This document shows, piece after piece, positions 58,356 through 64,000 of a stretch of DNA of 64,000 bases. Each line of letters starts with the position of its first letter. The stretch's first letter is position 1. Both the position numbers and the translations under genes were made by a program. This stretch comes from Pseudaeromonas sp963677375 (lineage in GTDB: Bacteria; Pseudomonadota; Gammaproteobacteria; Enterobacterales; Aeromonadaceae): assembly GCA_963677375.2 (NCBI GenBank), contig CAXXIF010000004.1, positions 496,001 through 560,000 on the forward strand, given 5' to 3'. The notes under the pieces were generated by a model. The model was not told the origin of the DNA. It searched no databases and saw nothing but the letters and a program-made list of their open reading frames with translations.

Positions 58356-59281
58356 CAGTAGTAGAAGTAGTACAGGGTGTGGAAATACAGGGGGGCGGTA
58401 AAGGTGAGCGAATCCAGTCGATCCAGAATGCCACCGTGGCCCGGCAGCAGGGTGCCGGTATCCTTGACGCCGATATCCCGTTTCACCGCCGACATCACCA
58501 CATCACCAATGAAGCCGAAGAGGCCGATCTCCAGACCGATCAGCGCCGCTCGCGGCAGATCCAGCGGGGTAAACAGCGGGCCGAGTAGCAGGCTGACCAG
58601 CAGGGTGGTGACAGCACCACCGAGGAACCCCTCCCAGGTCTTGTTCGGGCTGACCAGCGGCAGGATCTTGCGCTTGCCCAGGGTCTTGCCCCAGACAAAT
58701 TGCGCCACATCGTTCATCTGAGTCAGGAACACCAGCAGGAACAGCAAGCTGGCCCCCGTGATCACACGATCCCCCTTGGCATAGTCCGGCAGTACCAGCA
58801 GATAGGCCATATGACTCAGGGAGAAGACGGTGGTCACCAGCCCCCAGTGCAGGGTGGCGGTGGAGTTGAGGAAGCCCTTGGGGTGGCCGGAGAGTACCAA
58901 CCGGGTCGGGATCAACAGGAACAGATACACAGGAATGAAAATGATGAACATGCCGTACCAGGCTTGGACCACCCAGAAATATTGCAGCGGTATGGCGACA
59001 TAGGCCCAGAAGAAGGCCCAGCGATCCTGCTGGCGATTGGGTGTCAGACTAATGTACTCCTTGAAGGCCATGAAGCTGACGATGGCCAGCAGCAGGCTGG
59101 GCAGTGGTTGCGGGGTCAGCAAGATGGGAACAAAGAAGGCAATGATCCAGCACCAGGTGCGAATCCGCAGCAGTATCTCTCCGCGTGCCGGATGGCTGGC
59201 CGGAACACGCCAGCGGGTGATGAGATAACCGGCGGCCAGGACGCTGATGACCAGAATGATGCCGTAATAGAGAGGGTCCAT
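58355..59281 (-). CDS. ynbB: CDP-diacylglycerol synthase-like protein (YnbB family)
   Basis: This 308-residue membrane protein with about eight helices matches the E. coli YnbB branch of phosphatidate cytidylyltransferases, which make CDP-diacylglycerol from phosphatidate and CTP. The family signature is intact at the C-terminal end: SAVKRDIGVKDTGTLLPGHG followed by GILDRLDSLTF, as is SPNKTWEGFLGG near 210. GGAG precedes ATG 59281. It follows ynbA by 22 bases in the operon, the same order as in E. coli ynbAB. The main cdsA of the cell is presumably elsewhere, so this copy would feed a special lipid or a stress pathway. Confidence 0.9.
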   Translation of the reverse strand: MDPLYYGIILVISVLAAGYLITRWRVPASHPARGEILLRIRTWCWIIAFFVPILLTPQPLPSLLLAIVSFMAFKEYISLTPNRQQDRWAFFWAYVAIPLQYFWVVQAWYGMFIIFIPVYLFLLIPTRLVLSGHPKGFLNSTATLHWGLVTTVFSLSHMAYLLVLPDYAKGDRVITGASLLFLLVFLTQMNDVAQFVWGKTLGKRKILPLVSPNKTWEGFLGGAVTTLLVSLLLGPLFTPLDLPRAALIGLEIGLFGFIGDVVMSAVKRDIGVKDTGTLLPGHGGILDRLDSLTFTAPLYFHTLYYFYY

Positions 59282-59303
59282 AGGGTTGTATGCTCCGTTG
59301 CAG

Positions 59304-59942
59304 TTAAACAGTGGGCTTGGTCGATAGAGCCATGCGTAGCCGGTTGTAACAGGTCCAGACCATCAGGGCGCAGGCCAGGAGCAGCAATGCGTTGACGCCT
59401 GTGGTCAGAATGCTACCGAGCAATCCCGAACCCAGAGCCAGACCACAGGCACCAACCAGGGTGGCGCGGTCACTCTTGCCCATGGGCCCCTCATAGCGAC
59501 GGCCGCCACCGATCAACAGACCCGCGACTCCGGCATATTCGGTCAGTAACGCCAGCCAGATGAAGAGGGCTATGAGTGGAGCCCAAAGTCCAGGCATCAG
59601 GGCCAGCGGTACCAATAACGCGGCATCGGCCAGCACGTCCCCCATTTCGTTGAGTAAACCGCCAAGGCGGCTCTTCTGCCCATAGTCCCGTGCCAATTGG
59701 CCGTCGATGGCGTTGAGTGCCATGCGAATAAACAAAAACAGCGGCAGTCCCAACCATAACCAGCGGGCGAGGGTCTCTTGCTGGCAAAGCAGCACTCCGC
59801 ACAAAATGCCGCCATAAAGAATGGAGAGCAGACAGGCCAGGCTGGTCACCTGATTGGCGGTGACGCCCCGATGGGCCAATCGGGCGGTGAGGGGGGCTAA
59901 CAGCGCCAAAAAGCGCGGCTTGAGTTGATAAACGCTCGGCAT
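59304..59942 (-). CDS. ynbA: CDP-alcohol phosphatidyltransferase-like protein (YnbA family)
   Basis: This 212-residue membrane protein has the CDP-alcohol phosphotransferase core around ALNAIDGQLARDYGQKSRLG and LLNEMGDVLAD. Compared with the general motif (D-x2-DG-x2-AR...G-x3-D-x3-D), the first and third Asp are Asn here. From memory E. coli YnbA shares both, so this seems to be a family trait rather than a lesion. Such enzymes swap CMP of CDP-diacylglycerol for an alcohol, but the acceptor for YnbA is not known to me. ATG 59942 follows AAGGAG; the open frame continues upstream without a match. Confidence 0.87.
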   Translation of the reverse strand: MPSVYQLKPRFLALLAPLTARLAHRGVTANQVTSLACLLSILYGGILCGVLLCQQETLARWLWLGLPLFLFIRMALNAIDGQLARDYGQKSRLGGLLNEMGDVLADAALLVPLALMPGLWAPLIALFIWLALLTEYAGVAGLLIGGGRRYEGPMGKSDRATLVGACGLALGSGLLGSILTTGVNALLLLACALMVWTCYNRLRMALSTKPTV

Positions 59943-59969
59943 AACAGCTCCTTGCTGGTGGTCATGGAC

Positions 59970-59993
59970 GGACCGGGTCGTGCGACTCGGTCC
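59970..59993 (-). other. Hairpin in the lplT-ynbA gap
   Basis: GGACCGGGTCG and CGACTCGGTCC pair (one G-T) around two bases. No T-run follows on the minus strand, so it may mark RNA processing or a weak pause inside the operon. Confidence 0.35.
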
Positions 59994-60015
59994 GCCCGTT
60001 TCATCGTGTAGCCGC

Positions 60016-61272
60016 TTAAGCCGCTTCGAGGGCGAGTGCCAATTTGCGGCCACTCAGGCGATAGCTGATAAACAGCAGCCCCATGATGGCAATCAGTAAC
60101 ACGCCGAAGGCAAAGACCTCCTGTGCCGGATCGAACCACTGGCTGGCCAGATAGTGCAGGCCGACAAATGCCGCAATCAGCAGGTTCTCGCAGAAGTTTT
60201 GCACCGCAATGGCATGTCCGGCCCCGACGCTGGCCTGGCCGCGAGACTGCAGCAGGGCATTGAGGGGGACCACGAAACAACCCGCGGCGGCGCCAAGACC
60301 AATCAGCAAGGCACCGGCATGCCATAACTCGGTGGCCAGCCCCATGAACAGCAGGGGAGCACCAATCAACAGACCGGCCCACAAGGCGCGGGGGGCATGT
60401 TCCAGACGGATGAAGGTTCCCGCCAGACCGGCCCCGAGGATGATACCCACGGAGACCACACCCCCCAGATTGGTGGCCGAACTGGTATCTGTCAGACCCA
60501 GCGCGAAGGGGACCCAGGCAAACAGTACCAGCCGCAGGGTCGAGCCGGAGCCCCAGAACAGGCTGGTGCCCAGCAGCGAGGTCCGGGCTTGCCGATCCCG
60601 CAGCAGAGTGACGACGGCACCGGCAAAGTCGCGAACCATCACAGTCACCGAAGCCTGCTCCAAGGGGTGAACAATCGGGAGGCGCGGGATCAGCAGTGAC
60701 AGCAGCACGGCGAGTGCGTAGCAGCCGGTGATCACGGCCAGCAGCAGTACCAAGGAGCTGTCGGCCAGCCAGCCGCCGCAGACAAAACCCAGCAGGATGG
60801 CGACTATGGTCGAGCCTTCCATCAGGCCATTGGCCTTGACCAACTGCTCGGTACCGCACAACTGGGTGAGAATGCCGTACTTGGCCGGGGAGTACACGGC
60901 GGCGCCGATCCCGGTCAGCACATAGGCGATAATCACCCACAAGATGGTGGCCTGATCACCCTGCAAGGCGATAGTCAGCATGGCGATGCCGGAGACGAGC
61001 TTGATGCTGTTGGCCAGCCACATCACCCGTCCTTTGGGCAGGGCATCGGCCAGCAGGCCGACGAAGGGAGCCAGAAGAATATAGGGCATGACGAAGCTGC
61101 CTTGCAGCAGGGCATCCATGCCTTTTTCCAGCGACAACAGCAGTACCAGCTTGATGGCGCCGACCAGAATGGCATTGTCGGCAAAGGCCGAGAGGAATTG
61201 GGCAATGAGCACGGCGCTCATGCCGCGGGAGAAGAGCGGCTTGCTGGCTGTAACAGGGATAGCAGTATTCAT
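60016..61272 (-). CDS. lplT: Lysophospholipid transporter LplT
   Basis: LplT is a major-facilitator transporter that flips lysophosphatidylethanolamine and other lysophospholipids into the cytoplasmic leaflet for re-acylation by Aas. The 418-residue protein has about 12 helices and typical stretches: FSRGMSAVLIAQFLSAFADN at the start, AAVYSPAKYGILTQL near 140, GLMEGSTIVAILLG and FFVPLNALLQ-like CFVVPLNALLQSRGQ near 335. ATG 61272 follows AAGGAGCG; the frame extends upstream into aas without similarity. It starts 16 bases after the aas stop, as expected for the aas-lplT pair. Confidence 0.94.
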   Translation of the reverse strand: MNTAIPVTASKPLFSRGMSAVLIAQFLSAFADNAILVGAIKLVLLLSLEKGMDALLQGSFVMPYILLAPFVGLLADALPKGRVMWLANSIKLVSGIAMLTIALQGDQATILWVIIAYVLTGIGAAVYSPAKYGILTQLCGTEQLVKANGLMEGSTIVAILLGFVCGGWLADSSLVLLLAVITGCYALAVLLSLLIPRLPIVHPLEQASVTVMVRDFAGAVVTLLRDRQARTSLLGTSLFWGSGSTLRLVLFAWVPFALGLTDTSSATNLGGVVSVGIILGAGLAGTFIRLEHAPRALWAGLLIGAPLLFMGLATELWHAGALLIGLGAAAGCFVVPLNALLQSRGQASVGAGHAIAVQNFCENLLIAAFVGLHYLASQWFDPAQEVFAFGVLLIAIMGLLFISYRLSGRKLALALEAA

Positions 61273-61288
61273 GGCGATCGCTCCTTGA

Positions 61289-63427
61289 TCAGGCTGTAGC
61301 CAAGTTTTTGAGACTGACATAGTCGATTTTACCGGTCCCCAGCAGCGGCAGGGCGTCGAGCCGACGAATATCTCGCGGCACCGCCAGCGCCTGGGCTCCC
61401 TGCTCACGAGCCACCTGACTGAGTCGTTCGGAATTCAGTGCCGGATCTGTGGTGAATAGCACCAACGCTTCCCCCTTGTTCTCATCCGGACGGGAGCTGG
61501 CAGCATGCTGCTGCTCCGGACTGGCCAGGGCCGCCAGTTTTTCGACCACTTCCAGCGACACCATCTCGCCAGCAATCTTGGCAAAACGTTTGATGCGCCC
61601 GGCAATGGTGACAAAGCCCTGTTCATCCACCGCGACAATATCGCCGGTGTTGTACCAGCCGGCACCCAACTCAGAAGCGGTGGCCTCCAGCACGCCAGGG
61701 TTAGTGTCGCGCAGATAACCGGCCATCAGGTTTGGCCCCTTGACGTGCAGAATACCGCCCTGCGCTATGCCAGGAACCGGGAGCAGACGCCACTCGATAC
61801 CGGGCAGGAACTGGCCGACGGTCCCGGTACGATAGGCCATGGGGGTATTGACCGCCATGACAGGTGCCGTTTCGGTCGCCCCATAACCTTCGAGAATGCG
61901 GATGCCGAATTTTTCAAACCACAGCTCGCGTACCGGCTGCGCCAGCTTCTCGGCTCCGGCGATCACATAGCGCATACGGAAAAAGTCATACGGGTGGGCG
62001 TGTTTGGCGTAGTTACCGAGGAAGGTGCTGGTGCCGAACAGTACCGAGCAGTTGCGGTCATAAACCACCTCGGGGATCACCTTGTAGTGCAGGGGCGAAG
62101 GGTAGAGAAATAGCTTGGTGCCGGTCACCACCGGCAGCAGTGTGCCTGCCGTCAGGCCAAAGGCATGGAAGATCGGCAGTGCATTCATAAACTTGTCATC
62201 CACCGAAAAGTCGATGACGGACTGGATCTGCGCCAGATTGGCCAGCAGGTTGCGATGGGTCAACACCACGCCCTTGGGTACCCCTTCGGAGCCCGAGGTG
62301 AACAGGGTGACGGCTTCGGCCTCACTGTGCTGGGTGGGCACCAGCAGACGGGGCAGGCACAGGGCGGCCAGCACCCAGAGCTTGTCCTGCCAGGTGACGG
62401 CGGCGCGCAAGTCTTCGAGATACAGGATGGTGAGCGACTCTGACAGGCTCGCAACCACCTCCTGCAACCGTGCGGTCTCGATAAAGGCACGGGAGCTGAT
62501 CACCGTCTTGATCCCGGCAACCCGGCAAGCCGATTCGATGCCCTGACGTCCGGCGGTGTAGTTGAGCATGGCCGGGACCCGGCCGAAGGCGCCGCTGCCG
62601 ATCATCAACCCTAAGGTGGCGGCGAGATTGGGCAGTAGCAGCCCGATGCGCTCGCCTGGGGCGGCCAGACGGGTGGTCATGCGGCCGAGGGCCAGGGTCA
62701 TCTTCAGCAGATCGCCATAGCTTTGCTCCACCTGGCGCATGTCTTCGAGCAGCAGATAGCGGCGGCCATACAAGGAGATGGCACCGAGCAGCGACTCATA
62801 CAGGGTGCCTCGGGGGCGGGAGGCAAACAGCATGTGTTGCATGATGCGGCGCAATGCTTCCCCGGCTTCGGTGCGACGTTCGTGGCTATTGGCCGCCTCC
62901 GGCATGGCAATTTTTTCGCTGGGCATTATGGTGATGCGCATCTTCGGCAACCAGCGGCGTGGGTAGTGCCCCCCCATGCGGCTGAAATAGGTCCGGGCCG
63001 GACCATCCAGATGCACTGGCAGCACTGTGGCCCCGGTCTTGGCGGCGATAAAGGCTGGCCCGTTGTAGATCTTCATCAGGGAGCCGGTGACCGTCAGGCG
63101 TCCTTCAGGGAAGATGACCACAGGGCGGCCCTGTTCGACGAGCCGTACCACCTGCTTCATACCCATGGAGCTGGTGGGGTCAACCGCGAGGTAGTCAACG
63201 AGCGCTAGTAGCGGCTTGAACAGCCAGTACTCCGCAACCCAGGTATGGACCACGAAGACCGGATTGCCGGGCATGAACAGCCCCAGCAACATGCCATCCA
63301 AAAAGGATTCATGATTGGCAACCACCAGCACCCGCGGGTTGTTGAGGGCCTGCCAGTCGCCGCGTACTCGCACCCGGAACAGCAGGGTAAAGAGTACACG
63401 CAGTAAAAATTTGATGATGATTCGCAT
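61289..63427 (-). CDS. aas: Bifunctional 2-acyl-lysophosphatidylethanolamine acyltransferase / acyl-ACP synthetase Aas
   Basis: Aas restores phosphatidylethanolamine from its lyso form using acyl-ACP it makes itself. The 712-residue protein (E. coli 719) has an N-terminal acyltransferase domain with NHESFLD (HxxxxD, near 34-42) and VIFPEGRLTVTG near 105, then an AMP-binding synthetase with TLFTSGSEGVPKGVVLTH near 380 and YNTGDIVAVDEQG near 600. GGAAAGGAAC precedes ATG 63427. It is the second gene of the operon, 45 bases after the arsR-type regulator. Confidence 0.95.
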   Translation of the reverse strand: MRIIIKFLLRVLFTLLFRVRVRGDWQALNNPRVLVVANHESFLDGMLLGLFMPGNPVFVVHTWVAEYWLFKPLLALVDYLAVDPTSSMGMKQVVRLVEQGRPVVIFPEGRLTVTGSLMKIYNGPAFIAAKTGATVLPVHLDGPARTYFSRMGGHYPRRWLPKMRITIMPSEKIAMPEAANSHERRTEAGEALRRIMQHMLFASRPRGTLYESLLGAISLYGRRYLLLEDMRQVEQSYGDLLKMTLALGRMTTRLAAPGERIGLLLPNLAATLGLMIGSGAFGRVPAMLNYTAGRQGIESACRVAGIKTVISSRAFIETARLQEVVASLSESLTILYLEDLRAAVTWQDKLWVLAALCLPRLLVPTQHSEAEAVTLFTSGSEGVPKGVVLTHRNLLANLAQIQSVIDFSVDDKFMNALPIFHAFGLTAGTLLPVVTGTKLFLYPSPLHYKVIPEVVYDRNCSVLFGTSTFLGNYAKHAHPYDFFRMRYVIAGAEKLAQPVRELWFEKFGIRILEGYGATETAPVMAVNTPMAYRTGTVGQFLPGIEWRLLPVPGIAQGGILHVKGPNLMAGYLRDTNPGVLEATASELGAGWYNTGDIVAVDEQGFVTIAGRIKRFAKIAGEMVSLEVVEKLAALASPEQQHAASSRPDENKGEALVLFTTDPALNSERLSQVAREQGAQALAVPRDIRRLDALPLLGTGKIDYVSLKNLATA

Positions 63428-63472
63428 CGGGAGTTCCTTTCCTCGCTCCGGGCTGGGCCCTCAGTGGTGGGG

Positions 63473-63784
63473 TCAGACTTCATCCCGCAGGTAGGTGAGT
63501 ACCGCCTGCAAGGAGTCATTGAGATAGGGTTTGTCGATCCAGAAGTAGATGGTCTTGCCCTGGCGTTCATGTTGCAGCACCCCGGCTTCGCGCAGGATCT
63601 TCAAATGGTGGGAGACCGTCGGCCGGGAAAGAGTTGAGACTTCCGCCAATTGGCCAGCGGTCAGCCGTTCGCCGGGTTCGAAGGTCAGTAACAGGCGCTG
63701 GCGATGTTCATCGCCGAGGGCATTGAACACCTTGGCGATCTGCTGCCAGGTCTCAGGGATGGCCCGTGAGTAGTCGTGATGCAT
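63473..63784 (-). CDS. ArsR-family winged-helix transcriptional regulator
   Basis: This 103-residue protein is a typical small ArsR-type repressor: LGDEHRQRLLLTFEP, then the recognition helices TLSRPTVSHHLKILREAGVL (about 50-70) and a beta-wing ERQGKTIYFWI. It has no cysteine, so it cannot be a classical thiol-ligated metal sensor. A redox, lipid or other signal is more likely. As first gene of the aas-lplT-ynbAB-plsC operon it probably autoregulates and controls this lipid pathway. A palindrome at its promoter is a good operator candidate. Confidence 0.85.
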   Translation of the reverse strand: MHHDYSRAIPETWQQIAKVFNALGDEHRQRLLLTFEPGERLTAGQLAEVSTLSRPTVSHHLKILREAGVLQHERQGKTIYFWIDKPYLNDSLQAVLTYLRDEV

Positions 63785-63807
63785 GGACTCATTTCGAATT
63801 CGTTAAA

Positions 63808-63844
63808 CATGTCGACATGATAAACAGTGATCATTTTTTGTAAA
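63808..63844 (-). promoter_or_regulatory. Operon promoter with palindromic operator candidate
   Basis: On the minus strand TTTACA (63844-63839) and TATCAT (63822-63817) are spaced by 16 bases. The perfect palindrome CATGTCGACATG (63808-63819) overlaps the -10 and the predicted start, where a repressor such as the adjacent ArsR protein would block transcription. Confidence 0.6.
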
Positions 63845-63937
63845 GTAGTGATGGTGTGACGGAGCGCAAATTATGTGCTCGCAGCATACGTCCCGCCGTG
63901 CGCAGAGCCTATCAGGAGGGACAATGGTTCGGTCATG

Positions 63938-63956
63938 AGCGGCAATGCCGCTTTTG
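63938..63956 (+). terminator. Small hairpin with T-run near the right edge
   Basis: AGCGGC and GCCGCT pair over AAT, followed by TTT. No gene on the plus strand precedes it inside the 216 bases after the arsR-type gene. The tiny frame ATGGTTCGGTCATGA with GGAGGG before it lies just upstream, so this may be a leader structure of a gene beyond the window. I see no other gene here. Confidence 0.3.
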
Positions 63957-64000
63957 CTTGCACTTGTCGCGGCCAGCCGCCAAGATCAGCCGCCCTGAAT

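Noticed and set aside
59897..60940. 347-codon frame on the minus strand within lplT
   Set aside because: It is an alternative frame of lplT on the same strand, Arg/Gly/Cys-rich with no plausible fold. LplT itself is complete.
63901..63945. Four-codon leader peptide gene (ATG at 63924) before the hairpin at the right edge
   Set aside because: GGAGGG precedes the ATG and a hairpin with T-run follows, like an attenuator, but such a short frame cannot be told from chance and the downstream gene is outside the window.
1..64000. Mobile elements, CRISPR arrays, tRNA or rRNA genes
   Set aside because: No transposase, integrase or Cas gene was recognised, no regularly spaced repeats, and no gap large enough with tRNA-like folding. 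A covariance-model scan would be the decisive test for small RNA genes, which I could not run.

Overview
This 64-kb window is a chromosomal core-genome segment of a gammaproteobacterium. It holds about 55 recognisable protein genes in densely packed, mostly co-directional operons. I saw no insertion sequence, prophage, CRISPR array, rRNA or tRNA. MukB, Gsk, Sap, Psp and PhoPQ, together with the porin and HtpG-Adk-HemH neighbourhoods, point to the Enterobacterales/Vibrionales/Aeromonadales part of the class. The overall feel, with moderate-to-high GC, many c-di-GMP proteins and LemA/TPM proteins beside Psp, fits Aeromonadales best. That placement is inference from gene content and was not tested.

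Layout. 1-7.2 kb: the 3' end of mukB, a cytochrome b561, an NhaD-type antiporter and a YccT/UPF0319 protein, the DinG helicase and a general porin. 7.3-20 kb: the conserved housekeeping row apt-dnaX-ybaB-recR-htpG-adk-hemH-gsk, interrupted between htpG and adk by a coupled solute-binding protein/diguanylate cyclase pair. 20-32.6 kb: an envelope-stress block, with pspF-sapABCDF leftward and pspABC-ycjX-ycjF rightward from a complete sigma-54 control region, followed by lemA and two TPM-domain genes. 32.6-43.8 kb: ugpQ, an HD-GYP response regulator, the ABC-F protein YbiT, a NIT-domain chemoreceptor, MepA, GlgX, an unknown secreted protein and a Gfo/Idh/MocA oxidoreductase. 44-48.4 kb: phoPQ with a visible PhoP-box promoter, mscL with a zinc-ribbon-like tail, a lipoprotein and a periplasmic alpha-carbonic anhydrase. 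48.6-52 kb: pncB and a two-domain glutamine-dependent nadE. 52-57.5 kb: a 1467-residue hybrid sensor kinase overlapping an RpfG-like HD-GYP regulator. 57.6-63.8 kb: a leftward lipid operon, arsR-type regulator-aas-lplT-ynbA-ynbB-plsC-like.

How the genes fit together. Envelope maintenance is the main theme: Psp, Sap, PhoPQ, MscL, the porin, MepA and phospholipid repair. Signalling through c-di-GMP is the second, with one GGDEF and two HD-GYP proteins. The most interesting loci are the lipid operon, the solute-binding protein/GGDEF pair, the Psp-Sap-LemA/TPM superlocus, a DinG that appears to lack one Fe-S cysteine, and several regulatory structures: a sigma-32 promoter whose -35 lies in a hairpin after recR, a hairpin covering the nhaD ribosome binding site, and a possible frameshift site in dnaX.
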